A DNA stretch of 64,000 bases, taken from positions 4,960,001 through 5,024,000 of the forward strand of contig NZ_OZ035533.1 of the NCBI RefSeq assembly GCF_964033635.1. The letters run 5' to 3'. How positions within the stretch are numbered: position 1 is the first letter of the stretch; each line of letters opens with the position of its first letter. This document shows positions 20,118-32,204 of the stretch, in pieces. A model generated the notes under the pieces. The model was not told the origin of the DNA and ran no database searches. It worked only from the letters and a program-made list of their open reading frames with translations. The stretch is from Chitinophaga sp. MM2321 (lineage in GTDB: Bacteria; Bacteroidota; Bacteroidia; Chitinophagales; Chitinophagaceae). The translations under genes were made by a program, and so were the position numbers.

Positions 20118-20150
20118 AAAAAAAGAAGCGCATGGTGGAAACCATACGCT
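20118..20150 (-). terminator. Intrinsic terminator (minus strand)
   Basis: Stem AGCG-ATGGT/ACCAT-CGCT with one internal mismatch (20127-20150). On the minus strand it is followed by TTCTTTTTTTAG. There is no gene immediately upstream on that strand, so the transcript it ends is either read-through from the permease or unannotated. Confidence 0.7.
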
Positions 20151-20551
20151 TGTTGTAAAAGATTGTCATGTGAATGTTCGAGAATGCAAATCGTGTAGGC
20201 TTTTAATGGTTATCTTGGGGTTGAGATGTCGTCAAGGTATACCACCTGATATTTTCAAATACTCTACATAATGATGTTGTTAAAACATCATACGTTTGTT
20301 GGCAATAAATATTTTATAGGTAAATTTTTAGCTGTGGCATTACTTACGCTGATGGCTAATCACATTTTGAGGGTCCATAAAAACTCAATAACATCCAATT
20401 GCGTTGTTAACAATTCGTTGCTGATCTCTACGCTGCAATGCTGCTCTGCACTTGTAATATTATCAATGATAACAAAGGGTTTTCTGCTTCAAACGTTGGC
20501 ATTAAGGAGGTAAATCTATTCACACCTATCCGTTTGTCTATATGCAAATTA

Positions 20552-20589
20552 ACAGGGGCCACTGCTACCAAATGTGCAGTGACCCCTGT
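20552..20589 (-). terminator. Hairpin downstream of APC permease
   Basis: Arms ACAGGGG-CACTGC and GCAGTG-CCCCTGT (7 + 6 bp around one mismatch, 10-nt loop) lie 55 bp after the permease stop. The T tract is weak in both directions, so termination may be partial. Confidence 0.5.
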
Positions 20590-20643
20590 TTTACATACAA
20601 CGTTCGTGTTAAATTTCGATTTTCTTTGTCATATTTAGCAAAG

Positions 20644-22068
20644 TCAGACCTTCTCCTTGCGGCTCATCGCGATAAAATAAAGCGGAATACCCAGCAGGAT
20701 GATCCCAAGTCCCGGCAAAGTATAGTTTGTTTCAAAAACCAGCAGTAAAGCAGCCAGCGACAACGCTACAATAATATACACCATAGGCAGGATGGGATAC
20801 CCAAAGGCTTTGTAAGGTCTTTCCAGATCCGGGCGTTTTCTCCGCAGGATAAAAATACCCAGGATAGTGAGTACATAAAATATCAGCACACCGAATATTA
20901 CCAGCGCCAGCAAATCATTATACCTGCCGGTAAGACATAGTAAAGATGCCCACACACACTGAATCCACAACCCATAACCCGGTACGCTGTTTTTATTCAG
21001 CACACCGGCTTTTTTGAAGAATAGCTTGTCTTCCGCCATGGTATAGTAAATACGGGCGCCCGATAAGATCAATCCGTTATTACAGCCAAAAGTAGATACC
21101 ATGATCATCACGGCGATGATAAGGGAACCGGTACTGCCGAATATCTGTTCCGCAGCGGCTACACCCACCCTATCATTGGCGGCAAAGGCAATATCATGTA
21201 AAGGCAATACAGCCAGGTACATCAGGTTGCAGCTAACATAAATGATGGTTACTATCAGCGTACCCAGAAAAAGCGCGCGCCCGATATTCTTCGCCGGATG
21301 CTTGATTTCAGCGGCTATGAAAGTTACATTGTTCCAGGCATCACTGGAAAACAGTGAACCTTTCATTGATACAGCTATCGCGCCAAAGAAAGCCAGTCCG
21401 GACAATACTTTGGTGACAGTGGCGCCATTCACGGCCTCCATGGAAAAATGGTTCCAGGGGTCCTGCCAGTTGGCTTGCCAGATCTCCTGTTTTGCACCCA
21501 GCCCGAAACCGAAAATGATCAGCCCGAACAAGGATAACAACTTCGCCAGTGTAAATACAGTTTGTATTATTTTCCCGTGTTTTACACCCCGGGTATTGAT
21601 AAAAGTTAGTAAGATGATAGAAACAATAGCTACAATCTGTGCAGCAGAAATTTGCACAATGCCCGCATCCCACAGGATGTTTTTTTCACTGAAAGCGGGA
21701 ATCAGATAGGCGGTAAATTTGGCAAAAGCTACTGCTACTGCGGCGATGGTGCCGGTCTGGATAATTCCGAACTGTGTCCATCCAAACAGAAATGCGATAA
21801 AAGGATTATAGGCTTCCCGGAGGTATACATACTGTCCGCCTGCTTTTGGAAACATGCCGGATAATTCCCCGTAGCTCATGGCGGCTATCATGGTAATCAG
21901 ACCTGCCAGCACCCACATGACGGTGACCCATCCTGCGCCTCCTACGCTGCGCGCTATTTCCGCAGTAACAATAAAAATACCGGAGCCAATCATGGAACCG
22001 GCTACGATCATCGTGGCGTCCAGCAAGCCCAGCGAGGGTTTGAACGAGTTAGTTTGGTTGATACTCAT
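20644..22068 (-). CDS. APC-family amino acid permease
   Basis: 474 aa with about 12 hydrophobic segments. The N-terminal LLDATMIVAGSMIGSGIFIV is the APC-superfamily TM1 glycine motif, and AMSYGELSGMFPKAGGQYVYL is the conserved TM2/TM3 region. LAT-like members exchange or import amino acids at the inner membrane; specificity is not readable. It appears monocistronic, with a terminator upstream (of the OmpH gene) and a hairpin downstream. Confidence 0.9.
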   Translation of the reverse strand: MSINQTNSFKPSLGLLDATMIVAGSMIGSGIFIVTAEIARSVGGAGWVTVMWVLAGLITMIAAMSYGELSGMFPKAGGQYVYLREAYNPFIAFLFGWTQFGIIQTGTIAAVAVAFAKFTAYLIPAFSEKNILWDAGIVQISAAQIVAIVSIILLTFINTRGVKHGKIIQTVFTLAKLLSLFGLIIFGFGLGAKQEIWQANWQDPWNHFSMEAVNGATVTKVLSGLAFFGAIAVSMKGSLFSSDAWNNVTFIAAEIKHPAKNIGRALFLGTLIVTIIYVSCNLMYLAVLPLHDIAFAANDRVGVAAAEQIFGSTGSLIIAVMIMVSTFGCNNGLILSGARIYYTMAEDKLFFKKAGVLNKNSVPGYGLWIQCVWASLLCLTGRYNDLLALVIFGVLIFYVLTILGIFILRRKRPDLERPYKAFGYPILPMVYIIVALSLAALLLVFETNYTLPGLGIILLGIPLYFIAMSRKEKV

Positions 22069-22079
22069 ATGGCTGAATT

Positions 22080-22110
22080 AAAAAATCCCGGTTCGTTGTG
22101 GGGAACCGGG
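22080..22110 (-). terminator. Intrinsic terminator of the OmpH-like gene
   Basis: The stem CCCGGTTC/GAACCGGG with an 8-nt loop (22087-22110) is followed on the minus strand by ATTTTTTAA. It lies between the OmpH-like stop and the permease start. Confidence 0.85.
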
Positions 22111-22153
22111 ACTATAAGGTAGACAAAAATTTCATGCTTTGCCAGCAGTCAGC

Positions 22154-22765
22154 TTATTTGGCTGCAGGAGCACCCGTGCTATTCATCCCTTTAATAACAT
22201 CTGCCGTAACATCGTAGGCAGGATCCCTGTAAAGGATATTACTCACGCCACTACGGTAAGAAAAGATATATGCAAAACGTTTGTCGGAATTATAAGTTTT
22301 CAGGAAAGCATCCAGCCTATTCTGTAACTCTTCGTTGAATTTGGCTTCCTGCTCTGAGTAAGTAGCACGCAGGTTCTGCGCTTCCTGTTCCAGTTGTTGT
22401 TGTTTGGCCATCAGGCTACGTTGTGCAGCTTCGCCCTGTTCCTGGGTAAGGGTGGATGCTTTACGTTGTAAGTCCTGGTATTCACTCTGCAAAGCACGTG
22501 CTTTACCTTTCAACTGGTTATCCATTCCCTGTTGTTTTTGCTCCAGCTGACCTCTCTTCTCCTTAAAATATTCAAAATGCGCTTCCAGTGAATCCAGATC
22601 TACGTAAGCAATTTTGAAACTGGCTGCTGCCAGGGAGCCGTTGTTCGCTGCTGGTGTAGTTGCTGGTGAGCTGCTACCAGATTTATTTCCCTGGCAAGAC
22701 ATAAATAAACCGGCTGATAGTGCCGCTAATAATCCGTTAGTCACAAATTGTTTACGAGTGCGCAT
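22154..22765 (-). CDS. OmpH/Skp-family lipoprotein
   Basis: 203 aa. The lipobox GLFMSC puts the lipid-modified Cys at residue 24, followed by a Ser/Pro/Ala-rich linker. FKIAYVDLDSLEAHFEYFKEKRGQLEQ begins the OmpH domain, and about residues 75-155 form the Gln/Glu-rich coiled coil characteristic of the periplasmic chaperone Skp. The C-terminal YIFSYRSGVSNILYRDPAYDVT is the conserved Skp end. Skp binds outer-membrane proteins in transit; the lipid anchor is a variation common in Bacteroidota. Confidence 0.88.
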   Translation of the reverse strand: MRTRKQFVTNGLLAALSAGLFMSCQGNKSGSSSPATTPAANNGSLAAASFKIAYVDLDSLEAHFEYFKEKRGQLEQKQQGMDNQLKGKARALQSEYQDLQRKASTLTQEQGEAAQRSLMAKQQQLEQEAQNLRATYSEQEAKFNEELQNRLDAFLKTYNSDKRFAYIFSYRSGVSNILYRDPAYDVTADVIKGMNSTGAPAAK

Positions 22766-22946
22766 GTTGATAGGTAGATTTACTCCTTTAAATACATTTT
22801 TAAAATGGAAGGGCTAAAATAAGGTTTTTACCGGATTTTCATATTCTGTTTGCTATTTTTAGCTAGGTTTTAACGAATATTATTCCCTTATTTCCCCTGT
22901 TGCCAGCGTATGTACATGTACGTTAGCGTTCGTATGAAGCGGCTGA

Positions 22947-23642
22947 TTAGTTATGTTGTATCGTGAAGATTCTGAAAGTAGCCGTATCCAGGGCATTCCC
23001 GCTGGTTATCAGCGTATATACCTTACCGGTCTCCGTTTGAAAAGGTAATTTTTTCAATACCACCACCGGTGTATCCGGTCTGCGGAAATTTAAGGTGTAG
23101 GCACTGTCACCCCCCACCGCAGCAAAAGGCGTAAGTGTTGTAAAAGTAATATTGGTAAAGATGCGGGGAAAAGTATCCGAATACACATCTATGCCTAAAG
23201 GCGACTGATTGGCTTTGAATGTCTGACTCAGATTCATGATCCTGAATTTGGCAGTACCCTTTCCTAAAGATGAAATATCATCTTCTGTAGTCCGCAACAA
23301 GTATTGCTTTGCCACAGTATCCACAGAAAGATATGCAGAGAAAAAGCGCCCGTTCCGAAGGTTGATTTCTCCCCCTGGTAATAAAGTGCCGGGTGTAAGG
23401 GTATTATATAAGTAGATGTTGTATTTCTGCGCCCTGTATTGTTTATAGCCCGTGTTCTCACCATAGCCAATGTTACTGCTGAGTACCATGGTATCCAGCA
23501 GCACGCCGAACTGTGCGGTACCCGGTACACCGTTAAAAAACAGGAAATTGGATTGGGTAACAGGTATAGAACTATCACTGTCCTTTTTACAAGCTGCCAG
23601 CAGTGCCAATACGATAATAACAGAAAGAGTCAGTTGTTTCAT
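22947..23642 (-). CDS. DUF4397-type lipoprotein
   Basis: 231 aa with lipobox ALLAAC (Cys18) followed by KKDSDSS, a typical Bacteroidota surface-export-like stretch. SNFLFFNGVPGTAQFGVLLDTMVL resembles the DUF4397 opening (short N-x-x-P repeats in beta-rich proteins). No enzymatic motif is seen. The gene stands alone, upstream of the rpoC terminator. A TACTTTTG box (23648-23655) ends 5 bp upstream of the ATG. Function unknown; probably an envelope-anchored protein. Confidence 0.7.
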   Translation of the reverse strand: MKQLTLSVIIVLALLAACKKDSDSSIPVTQSNFLFFNGVPGTAQFGVLLDTMVLSSNIGYGENTGYKQYRAQKYNIYLYNTLTPGTLLPGGEINLRNGRFFSAYLSVDTVAKQYLLRTTEDDISSLGKGTAKFRIMNLSQTFKANQSPLGIDVYSDTFPRIFTNITFTTLTPFAAVGGDSAYTLNFRRPDTPVVVLKKLPFQTETGKVYTLITSGNALDTATFRIFTIQHN

Positions 23643-23697
23643 GCATCCAAAAGTAAAGAATTACGACAGGGGAATAACAGATTTATGAGAGAAAGTA

Positions 23698-23732
23698 AAA
23701 AAAAACCTCTGTCCGGCGGACAGAGGTTTTTT
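23698..23732 (-). terminator. Terminator of the rpoBC operon
   Basis: A perfect stem CCTCTGTCC/GGACAGAGG with a 3-nt loop, flanked by A and T runs, 25 bp after the rpoC stop. The structure is near symmetrical and may also act in the other direction. Confidence 0.92.
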
Positions 23733-23756
23733 CCATTTATTTTCAGGACGGAAGTC

Positions 23757-26700
23757 CTATTCTTCTTCATCAAACTGGAATACTTCTTTAGAAGATGCCA
23801 GGATATCGTATTCTTCTTTAGAACCTACGATCATGTTTTCGAATTCACGTAAACCGGTACCGGCAGGGATCAGGTGACCAGTGATCACATTCTCCTTCAG
23901 ACCCATCATATCATCGATTTTACCGTTGATAGCAGCCTGTGACAGTACTTTCGTAGTTTCCTGGAACGAAGCAGCAGAGATCCAGCTGCGGGTACCCAAA
24001 GACGCTTTGGTAATACCTTGCAACAGCGGGCTGGAAGTAGCCGGACTTGCATCACGGAATTCTACCAGTTGTTTATCTGCACGGCGTAACAGGGAGTTTT
24101 CTTCACGCACCTGACGCAGGGTCACTATCTGACCAGGTTTCAGGTTGGCAGATTCACCTGCTTCCGTTACAACCTTCTTATCGAAGATCATATCGTTTTC
24201 TTCAAAGAATTCAAATTTATCTTCGGTATCACCTTCCAGGAAGCGGGTATCTCCAGGATCCTCGATGTTTACCTTACGCATCATCTGACGAACGATTACC
24301 TCGATGTGTTTATCATTGATCTTCACACCCTGTAAGCGGTATACTTCCTGGATTTCATTTACCAGGTATTCCTGAACGGCAAACGGTCCTTTGATAGACA
24401 GGATATCCGCAGGGGTAGTAGAACCGTCAGACAGCGAAGTACCGGCCTTCACGAAGTCACCATCCTGTACCAGGATATGACGTGTTAATGGAACCAGGTA
24501 TTTCTTGATCTGGCTTTCGCGGCTTTCGATGATGATTTCACGGTTACCACGTTTGATGTTACCAAATGCTACCACACCATCAATTTCAGAAACGATGGCA
24601 GGATTGCTCGGGTTACGTGCTTCAAACAGCTCCGTAACACGTGGCAGACCACCCGTGATATCGCGCAGTTTACCCATCACACGAGGAATCTTCACGATTA
24701 CCTGTCCTGCTCTCACCTTATCGCCTTCAGCGATAACAATGTGCGAACCAACCGGTAAGTTGTATGATTTCACCTCTTTATTACCCTCTGCGAGGATAGA
24801 TGGGATCTTGTTTTTATCTTTTGTTTCAATAACCACTTTCTCACGGTGACCTGTCTGTTCGTCGGCTTCTTCACGGAAGGTAATACCTTCAATGATGCTG
24901 TCGAAACGGATGGTACCATTTATCTCAGACACGATCACAGCGTTAAACGGATCCCATGTACAGATCTGATCACCTTTCTCAACTTTCTGTCCGTCTTTTA
25001 CCAATAAGGTAGAACCGTAAGGAATGTTGTTGGTTACCAGCAAACGGTCGTTCTTCACATCCATGATACGCAGCTCACCGGTACGGCCGATAACGATCTG
25101 TACTTTATCACCCTGGTTGTTTTCATAGGTGGTAGTACGTAAGCCATCAAACTGTACGGTACCGTCAAATTTAGCCTGTAAGCCGGATTCAACAGAGGTA
25201 GATCCAGCCACACCACCTACGTGGAACGTACGCAGTGTTAACTGTGTACCCGGTTCACCGATAGACTGTGCAGCGATGATACCCACGGCATCACCTCTTT
25301 GTGCAGTATAACCGGTTGCCAGGTTCTTACCATAGCATCTTACACACACACCGCGACGACTTTCGCAAGTCAGTACGGAACGGATCTCTACGGTTTCGAT
25401 CGCACTTTCTTCAATTCTGTGTCCGATCTCTTCAGTGATCTGGTCGCCACCGGCAACAATCAGCTCTTCTGTATGAGGATCAAATACATCGTGGAGAGAA
25501 GTACGGCCAAGGATACGATCGTATAATGTTTCGATCACTTCCTCATTATCTTTCAGCGCCGAAGTAGCGATACCACGCAGGGTTCCGCAATCTTCTTCGT
25601 TGATCACCACATCCTGCGCAACGTCCACCAGACGGCGGGTCAGGTAACCCGCATCCGCTGTTTTCAACGCCGTATCCGCAAGACCCTTACGGGCACCGTG
25701 CGTAGAGATGAAGTATTCCAATACGTTCAAACCATCTTTAAAGTTGGACAATACCGGGTTTTCGATGATCTCGGAACCGGTAGATCCACTCTTACGCGGC
25801 TTGGCCATCAGACCTCTGATACCAGCCAGCTGTTTGATCTGCTGCTTGGAACCACGCGCACCGGAATCCAACATCATGTATACTGAGTTGAAACCTTGCT
25901 TGTCTGTTGCCAGCTCACGGATCAGGGCTTCTGTCACCTTCGTATCCACACGTGACCAGATATCAATGATCTGGTTGTAGCGTTCGTTGTTGGTGATCAG
26001 ACCCATATTATAGTTATCCCAAACTTCGTCTACTTCACCGGCAGCACCATCAATCATGCTCTGCTTCACATCCGGGATGATCAGGTCATTAATGTTAAAT
26101 GACAGACCACCGCGGAACGCCATGCGGAAACCTAATTGTTTGATGTCATCCAGGAACTTCGCAGTCTTTGGAATATCTGTTGCTTTGATGATATCACCGA
26201 TGATTTCACGCAGTGATTTCTTGGTCAGCAGGGCATTTACATAACCGGCAGCTTTAGGTACGAACTGGTTGAACAGTACGCGACCCACCGTTGTTTCGAT
26301 CAGTTTTCTTTCCAGCTCACCGCTTGCAGTTCTTACATCCGCTTTAACACGGATGTGTGCATGCAGATCAATGCGGTCTTCATTTAATGCGATGATTACT
26401 TCTTCGGCAGAATAGAAAGCTTTACCTTCTCCTCTTACCACCACATCACCGATTGTTTTCTTACCCTTGGTAATGTAATACAGCCCGAGTACCATGTCCT
26501 GTGAAGGCAGGGTAATAGGCGTACCATTCTGTGGGTTGAGGATGTTATGGGAAGACAGCATCAACAGTTGGGCTTCCAGTACAGCAGCATTGCTCAAAGG
26601 CACGTGCACCGCCATCTGGTCACCATCGAAATCCGCGTTAAACGCAGAACACACGAGCGGGTGCAACTGAATCGCTTTACCTTCCACCAGCTTAGGCTGG

Positions 26701-28052
26701 AAGGCCTGTATAGACAAACGGTGAAGGGTCGGGGCACGGTTTAACATAACCGGGTGACCTTTCAATACGTTTTCCAGGATATCCCAAACCACCGCTTCTT
26801 TACGATCTACCAGCTTCTTAGCTGATTTCACCGTTTTAACGATGCCTCTTTCAATCAGTTTACGGATAATAAATGGTTTAAACAGCTCAGCCGCCATGTC
26901 CTTAGGCAAACCACACTCATGCAGTTTCAGCTCAGGACCTACCACGATCACAGAACGACCGGAGTAATCCACACGTTTACCTAACAGGTTCTGACGGAAA
27001 CGACCTTGTTTACCTTTCAATACATCTGACAGTGATTTCAGTGCACGACCACCTTCCGCTTTCACCGCATTGGATTTACGGGAGTTATCGAACAGGGAAT
27101 CCACTGCTTCCTGCAACATACGTTTTTCGTTACGCAGGATCACCTCAGGTGCTTTAATCTCGATCAAACGTTTCAAACGGTTGTTACGGATGATCACCCT
27201 GCGGTACAGATCGTTCAGGTCGGAAGACGCGAAACGGCCACCATCCAAAGGAACTAACGGACGCAGTTCCGGAGGTACCACAGGAATATATTGCATTACC
27301 ATCCATTCAGGACGGTTTTCTACACGACCATTTGCTTCACGGAAAGCTTCCACTACGCTCAAACGTTTCAGCGCCTCCGCTTTACGTTGCTGGGAAGTTT
27401 CAGTAGCAGCCTGATTACGCAGCTGATAGGAAAGACTGTCCAGATCAATCCGGGCCAGCATCATTTCTACCGCTTCCGCACCCATCTTGGCAATAAACTT
27501 GTTCGGATCTTCATCCGGCAACATTTGATTGTCTTTGGGTAAGGTATCCAGGATATCCAGGTATTCTTCTTCAGTGAGCAAGTCACCGTAGTTCATACCT
27601 TTCTCCTGTTTCGCGCCTGCCTGAATGATTACATATCTTTCATAGTAAACGATGGTTTCCAGCTTTTTGGAAGACATTCCCAGCAGGTAACCGATTTTAT
27701 TAGGCAGTGATTTGAAATACCATATATGTACAACGGGAACCACTAAACGAATGTGTCCCATTCTTTCACGACGTACTTTCTTCTCCGTTACTTCCACACC
27801 GCAGCGGTCGCACACTATACCCTTATAACGGATACGCTTATATTTTCCGCAATAACATTCGTAATCCTTCACAGGGCCGAATATCCGCTCGCAGAATAAA
27901 CCATCACGTTCCGGCTTGTAAGTACGGTAGTTGATGGTTTCAGGTTTCAGCACCTCACCGTATGAACGCTCCAGAATAACATCGGGAGAAGCCAGACTGA
28001 TGGTGATGCTGTTAAAATTTGATTTAGGACGATTTTCTTTTTTGATAGCCAT
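23757..28052 (-). CDS. rpoC: RNA polymerase beta' subunit
   Basis: 1431 aa. The N-terminal zinc-binding domain has [20 protein letters not shown], the active site is [12 protein letters not shown] (the Mg2+-binding Asp triad), and a second zinc cluster occurs around [13 protein letters not shown]. The trigger-loop and C-terminal regions are complete (ends ...VFQFDEEE). It is the catalytic subunit of core RNA polymerase with beta. It follows rpoB by 122 bp containing an inverted repeat and is closed by a strong terminator. Confidence 0.99.
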   Translation of the reverse strand: MAIKKENRPKSNFNSITISLASPDVILERSYGEVLKPETINYRTYKPERDGLFCERIFGPVKDYECYCGKYKRIRYKGIVCDRCGVEVTEKKVRRERMGHIRLVVPVVHIWYFKSLPNKIGYLLGMSSKKLETIVYYERYVIIQAGAKQEKGMNYGDLLTEEEYLDILDTLPKDNQMLPDEDPNKFIAKMGAEAVEMMLARIDLDSLSYQLRNQAATETSQQRKAEALKRLSVVEAFREANGRVENRPEWMVMQYIPVVPPELRPLVPLDGGRFASSDLNDLYRRVIIRNNRLKRLIEIKAPEVILRNEKRMLQEAVDSLFDNSRKSNAVKAEGGRALKSLSDVLKGKQGRFRQNLLGKRVDYSGRSVIVVGPELKLHECGLPKDMAAELFKPFIIRKLIERGIVKTVKSAKKLVDRKEAVVWDILENVLKGHPVMLNRAPTLHRLSIQAFQPKLVEGKAIQLHPLVCSAFNADFDGDQMAVHVPLSNAAVLEAQLLMLSSHNILNPQNGTPITLPSQDMVLGLYYITKGKKTIGDVVVRGEGKAFYSAEEVIIALNEDRIDLHAHIRVKADVRTASGELERKLIETTVGRVLFNQFVPKAAGYVNALLTKKSLREIIGDIIKATDIPKTAKFLDDIKQLGFRMAFRGGLSFNINDLIIPDVKQSMIDGAAGEVDEVWDNYNMGLITNNERYNQIIDIWSRVDTKVTEALIRELATDKQGFNSVYMMLDSGARGSKQQIKQLAGIRGLMAKPRKSGSTGSEIIENPVLSNFKDGLNVLEYFISTHGARKGLADTALKTADAGYLTRRLVDVAQDVVINEEDCGTLRGIATSALKDNEEVIETLYDRILGRTSLHDVFDPHTEELIVAGGDQITEEIGHRIEESAIETVEIRSVLTCESRRGVCVRCYGKNLATGYTAQRGDAVGIIAAQSIGEPGTQLTLRTFHVGGVAGSTSVESGLQAKFDGTVQFDGLRTTTYENNQGDKVQIVIGRTGELRIMDVKNDRLLVTNNIPYGSTLLVKDGQKVEKGDQICTWDPFNAVIVSEINGTIRFDSIIEGITFREEADEQTGHREKVVIETKDKNKIPSILAEGNKEVKSYNLPVGSHIVIAEGDKVRAGQVIVKIPRVMGKLRDITGGLPRVTELFEARNPSNPAIVSEIDGVVAFGNIKRGNREIIIESRESQIKKYLVPLTRHILVQDGDFVKAGTSLSDGSTTPADILSIKGPFAVQEYLVNEIQEVYRLQGVKINDKHIEVIVRQMMRKVNIEDPGDTRFLEGDTEDKFEFFEENDMIFDKKVVTEAGESANLKPGQIVTLRQVREENSLLRRADKQLVEFRDASPATSSPLLQGITKASLGTRSWISAASFQETTKVLSQAAINGKIDDMMGLKENVITGHLIPAGTGLREFENMIVGSKEEYDILASSKEVFQFDEEE

Positions 28053-28060
28053 CTGTTATT

Positions 28061-28173
28061 AGCTTTTAGCTGTTAGCCGTTGGTGATAAGCCAGCGACAA
28101 AAATTTTATTCCTGCGAAATATTCCAAGCTATCAGCCATTAGCATTGCTGCTAACGGCTGGTAGCTAAAAGCT
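28061..28173. repeat. Inverted repeat in the rpoB-rpoC gap
   Basis: The 21-bp arms 28061-28081 and 28153-28173 match except for three central bases (AGCTTTTAGCT-nnn-AGCCGTT). They fill almost the whole rpoB-rpoC intergenic region. The loop also carries AGCCATTAGC, a string that recurs in the inverted repeat at 35808-35886. Confidence 0.75.
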
Positions 28174-28174
28174 C

Positions 28175-31100
28175 TTAGTCAAATTTCAGATCCAGACCCA
28201 GACCACGTAACTCATGGATCAATACGTTGAAGGATTCAGGCACACCCGCTTTAGGAATGTTGTCTCCTTTTACAATTGATTCATATGCTTTGGCACGACC
28301 AACGATATCATCTGATTTAATAGTAAGCAGTTCCTGCAGGATATTAGCGGCACCATATGCTTCCAGTGCCCATACTTCCATCTCACCAAAACGCTGACCA
28401 CCAAACTGTGCTTTACCACCTAATGGCTGTTGGGTGATTAAGCTGTACGGTCCGATAGAACGGGCGTGCATCTTATCATCCACCATGTGGCTCAGTTTAA
28501 GCATGTAGATAACACCCACGGTTGCTTTCTGGTGGAAACGATCGCCCGTTTCACCGTCGTGCAGGTAGGTGTGACCAAAGCTTGGTAAACCTGCCTCCGT
28601 AATGTAATCAGCTATTTCTTCCGTTGTAGCACCATCGAAAATCGGTGTGGCAAAACGTACGCCCAGTTTCAGACCAGCCCAACCTAATACGGTTTCGTAG
28701 ATCTGTCCAAGGTTCATACGGGAAGGTACCCCGAGTGGGTTCAGTACGATATCCAGTGGTGTACCATCTTCCAGGAACGGCATGTCTTCGTCACGCACGA
28801 TCTTGGCTACAATACCCTTGTTACCGTGGCGTCCCGCCATCTTATCACCCACTTTCAGCTTACGTTTGCTGGCCAGGTAAACCTTCGCCAGTTTCAGTAC
28901 GCCCGCAGGCAGTTCATCACCAATAGAGATGTTGAACTTCTCACGTTTGTAGCGGCCCAACTCTTCGTTGAACTTAATATTATAGTTATGCAGCAGGGTG
29001 TTGATCTGATCGTTTACCACTTCGTCTGTTGTCCAGCCCAGCGGATTCACGTTCATGAAGTCAACATTTACCAGGTTCTTCGGAGAGAACTTGGAGCCCT
29101 TGGAAATCAATACTTCACCGTAAGTATTGGTAATACCCTGAGAGGTTTTATCCTTCAGTAATACCAGTAACTTGCTCATCAGCACTTCCAGCACATCTTC
29201 TGCATTCTTCTGGTGAATTTTCTCCAGTTTCTCAATAGCTGCTTTCTCGCGGGTTTTGGAGTTCTTATCTTTCTTCGCGCGACTAAACAGTTTCTTGTCG
29301 ATTACCACACCTTCTGTTGATGGAGGCGCTTTCAGGGAAGCATCCTTTGCATCAGAAGCCTTGTCACCAAAGATCGCTCTTAACAGCTTTTCTTCAGGAG
29401 AAGGATCAGATTCACCACGTGGAGTAATTTTACCGATCAGGATATCCCCTTCTTTAATGTGTGCACCAACACGGATGATACCGTTCTGGTCGAGGTCTTT
29501 GGTAGCCTCTTCGCTCACGTTCGGAATATCCGGGGTCAGTTCTTCTTCACCCAGTTTGGTATCACGTACTTCCAGTTCATATTCATCGATGTGGATGGAG
29601 GTAAACAGATCCTCACGTGCAACACGCTCAGAAATTACGATCGCATCCTCAAAGTTGTAACCTTTCCATGGCATGAACGCCACTTTCATATTACGTCCCA
29701 ATGCCAGTTCACCACCGCGGGTAGCGTAACCTTCTGTTAAGAAGTCGCCTTCAGTAACGCGCTGACCTTTCTTAACGCAAGGTCTGAGGTTGATACAGGT
29801 GCTTTGGTTCGTTTTTACAAATTTGGTCAGGTTATAGATCACCAGGTCATCTTCAAAGCTCACCAGTTTCTGCAGCTCATCACGTTCGTAGCGAACATGA
29901 ATTTCTCTTGCATCCACAAATTCAATCACACCTTTACCTTCTGAAGTGATCTGCAAACGGGAGTCGCGTGCTGCTTTACCTTCCAGACCGGTACCTACGA
30001 TAGGCACTTCCGGATTCAGCAGTGGCACGGCCTGACGTTGCATGTTTGATCCCATCAACGCACGGTTGGCATCATCATGTTCCAGGAACGGAATCAATGA
30101 TGCACTCAAACCCACAATTTGGTTAGGCGCCACGTCCATGAATTCCACATCTTCTTTATCGAGGATCGGGAAGTCACCGGTTTCGCGGGACTTAACTTTA
30201 TCAAACATGAAATAACCTTTCTCATCCAGTGGGGCGTTTGCCTGTGCAATCTTCACGGAATCTTCTTCTTCAGCACTCAGGAACTCCACTTTATGCATAT
30301 CTACTTTACCTTCTCTTACCTTGCGGTACGGTGTTTCGATAAAGCCCATTTCGTTCACTTTGGCGTGTACGCAAAGGGTGGAGATCAGACCGATGTTTGG
30401 TCCTTCCGGTGTTTCAATAGTACACAAACGGCCATAGTGGCTATAGTGAACGTCACGTACCTCAAAGCCTGCTCTTTCACGACTCAGACCACCGGGCCCG
30501 AGCGCAGAAATACGGCGTTTGTGGGTGATTTCAGACAGCGGATTCGTTTGATCCAGGAACTGTGACAACTGGGAAGTACCAAAGAAGGAGTTGATCACGG
30601 AAGACAGGGTCCTCGCATTGATCAGATCTACCGGCGTAAATACCTCGTTATCACGAACGTTCATTCTTTCACGGATGGTACGTGCCATACGTGCCAGACC
30701 AACACCAAACTGAGCATATAACTGCTCGCCCACGGTACGTACCCGACGGTTGCTCAGGTGATCGATATCATCGATCTCTGCTTTACCGTTGGTCAGTTGT
30801 ACCAGGTATTTGATGATGGAGATGATGTCATCCTTCGTCAGCACTTTCATGTCTAACGGTGTAGGAAGACCTAATTTTCTGTTGATCTTATAACGACCAA
30901 CATCTCCGAGATCATAGCGTTTGTCGGAGAAGAATAATTTATCGATGATGCCCCTGGCTGTTTCATCATCCGGCGCATCTGCACCGCGCAACTGGCGGTA
31001 GATGTGCTGAACGGCTTCCAGCTCGGAGTTAGATGTATCCTTGTTTAATGTATTGTAGATGATGGAGAAATCGCCGCTCACCTCTTCTTTCTGTACAAAC

Positions 31101-31984
31101 ACGCTTTTCAGGCCCATGTCTACGATGGTCTCGATATTCGCTTCATCCAGAATGCTATCACGTTCCAGCATAATTTCATTACGCTCGATGCTCACCACTT
31201 CACCGGTATCTTCATCCACAAAGTCTTCTACCCAGCTTCTTAAAACACGGGCAGCCAGCTTCTTGCCGGCATATTTATCAAGACTTTTCTTGTCTGCTTT
31301 TACTTCATCTGCCATGCCAAACAGCTGCAGAATGTCTTTATCTGTTTCATAGCCGATGGCACGCAACAGGGTGGTAACCGGGAATTTCTTCTTACGGTCG
31401 ATGTAAGCGTACATCACGTTGTTGATGTCCGTTGCAAACTCCATCCATGCGCCCTTGAACGGTATCACCCTTGCAGAGTAGATCTTCGTTCCGTTCGGGT
31501 GAACAGACTGACCAAAGAAAACACCTGGCGATCGGTGTAGTTGGGATACAACTACGCGCTCAGCACCATTAATAACGAAAGTACCTCTTGGAGTCATGTA
31601 CGGAATGTTACCTAAGAACACATCCTGCACAATAGTCTGGAAATCCACATGCTCCTCATCGTTACAGCTGAGACGTAGTTTCGCCTTCAACGGTACAGAG
31701 TAAGTCAGCCCACGTTCAATACACTCCTCGATGGTATAACGCGGAGGATCCACGAAATAATCAAGAAACTCCAGGTTAAAGATATTGCGGGTATCTGTAA
31801 TCGGGAAGTTCTCTTTAAATACTTTAAACAGGCCTTCGTTATTTCGCTTGTCTGGTGTGGTTTCTAATTGGAAGAAATCCTTGAAAGATTGGATTTGGAT
31901 AGCCAACAGATCCGGTGTCTCAGTAACTTGTTTGATCTTTCCAAAATTTACTCTTTCGCTTGTTTGGGCTTTTTTTAGAGACAT
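28175..31984 (-). CDS. rpoB: RNA polymerase beta subunit
   Basis: 1269 aa, full length. The rifampicin-binding region reads [13 protein letters not shown]...[20 protein letters not shown], with wild-type residues at the positions of the classic resistance changes. GRHGNKGIV and the C-terminal [18 protein letters not shown] are the conserved core-contact segments. It pairs with beta' in core polymerase. It lies 220 bp downstream of rplL; a hairpin in that gap may tune read-through from the ribosomal-protein genes. Confidence 0.99.
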   Translation of the reverse strand: MSLKKAQTSERVNFGKIKQVTETPDLLAIQIQSFKDFFQLETTPDKRNNEGLFKVFKENFPITDTRNIFNLEFLDYFVDPPRYTIEECIERGLTYSVPLKAKLRLSCNDEEHVDFQTIVQDVFLGNIPYMTPRGTFVINGAERVVVSQLHRSPGVFFGQSVHPNGTKIYSARVIPFKGAWMEFATDINNVMYAYIDRKKKFPVTTLLRAIGYETDKDILQLFGMADEVKADKKSLDKYAGKKLAARVLRSWVEDFVDEDTGEVVSIERNEIMLERDSILDEANIETIVDMGLKSVFVQKEEVSGDFSIIYNTLNKDTSNSELEAVQHIYRQLRGADAPDDETARGIIDKLFFSDKRYDLGDVGRYKINRKLGLPTPLDMKVLTKDDIISIIKYLVQLTNGKAEIDDIDHLSNRRVRTVGEQLYAQFGVGLARMARTIRERMNVRDNEVFTPVDLINARTLSSVINSFFGTSQLSQFLDQTNPLSEITHKRRISALGPGGLSRERAGFEVRDVHYSHYGRLCTIETPEGPNIGLISTLCVHAKVNEMGFIETPYRKVREGKVDMHKVEFLSAEEEDSVKIAQANAPLDEKGYFMFDKVKSRETGDFPILDKEDVEFMDVAPNQIVGLSASLIPFLEHDDANRALMGSNMQRQAVPLLNPEVPIVGTGLEGKAARDSRLQITSEGKGVIEFVDAREIHVRYERDELQKLVSFEDDLVIYNLTKFVKTNQSTCINLRPCVKKGQRVTEGDFLTEGYATRGGELALGRNMKVAFMPWKGYNFEDAIVISERVAREDLFTSIHIDEYELEVRDTKLGEEELTPDIPNVSEEATKDLDQNGIIRVGAHIKEGDILIGKITPRGESDPSPEEKLLRAIFGDKASDAKDASLKAPPSTEGVVIDKKLFSRAKKDKNSKTREKAAIEKLEKIHQKNAEDVLEVLMSKLLVLLKDKTSQGITNTYGEVLISKGSKFSPKNLVNVDFMNVNPLGWTTDEVVNDQINTLLHNYNIKFNEELGRYKREKFNISIGDELPAGVLKLAKVYLASKRKLKVGDKMAGRHGNKGIVAKIVRDEDMPFLEDGTPLDIVLNPLGVPSRMNLGQIYETVLGWAGLKLGVRFATPIFDGATTEEIADYITEAGLPSFGHTYLHDGETGDRFHQKATVGVIYMLKLSHMVDDKMHARSIGPYSLITQQPLGGKAQFGGQRFGEMEVWALEAYGAANILQELLTIKSDDIVGRAKAYESIVKGDNIPKAGVPESFNVLIHELRGLGLDLKFD

Positions 31985-32151
31985 ATTCGAAGTTAGCAGT
32001 TATATGACTTATAAGAATTAGGGAAATTAAGATTTCTTTGGCAATATCCATCCTAATTAAATTATGCCTTCTGCACATTGTCAAAGTCACCTCAGTAGTG
32101 ATTCCCCGTTTTGACTCTCTGAAAAAGACACTTTCCCAAAGGGAATAAGGC

Positions 32152-32173
32152 CAAAAGTGCAAAAGCACTTTTG
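32152..32173 (-). promoter_or_regulatory. Hairpin between rplL and rpoB (possible attenuator)
   Basis: Perfect 9-bp arms CAAAAGTGC/GCACTTTTG with an AAAA loop, 32 bp after the rplL stop. There is no proper T tract, so partial attenuation or RNA processing, as known for the rplL-rpoB junction in other bacteria, is more likely than full termination. Confidence 0.5.
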
Positions 32174-32204
32174 ACCTTTAAAAAGATGTATACTAAGCAA
32201 AGAA

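Larger units (their letters stand above)
20040..20643. other. 600-bp gene-poor region with two hairpins
   Basis: No convincing CDS. An 80-codon plus-strand frame at 20271-20513 has one possible hydrophobic stretch but no family features, promoter or clear ribosome site. The region holds a hairpin next to the APC permease stop (20552-20589) and a strong minus-strand terminator 400 bp further on (20118-20150). Either the permease mRNA has a long 3' UTR or a small RNA lies in between. Confidence 0.5.

Noticed and set aside
20271..20513. 80-codon plus-strand frame in the gene-poor gap
   Set aside because: No convincing ribosome site, promoter or family features; only a short hydrophobic stretch.
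23881..28000. Several plus-strand frames opposite rpoC and rpoB
   Set aside because: Shadows of the strongly conserved polymerase genes; none has a family motif.
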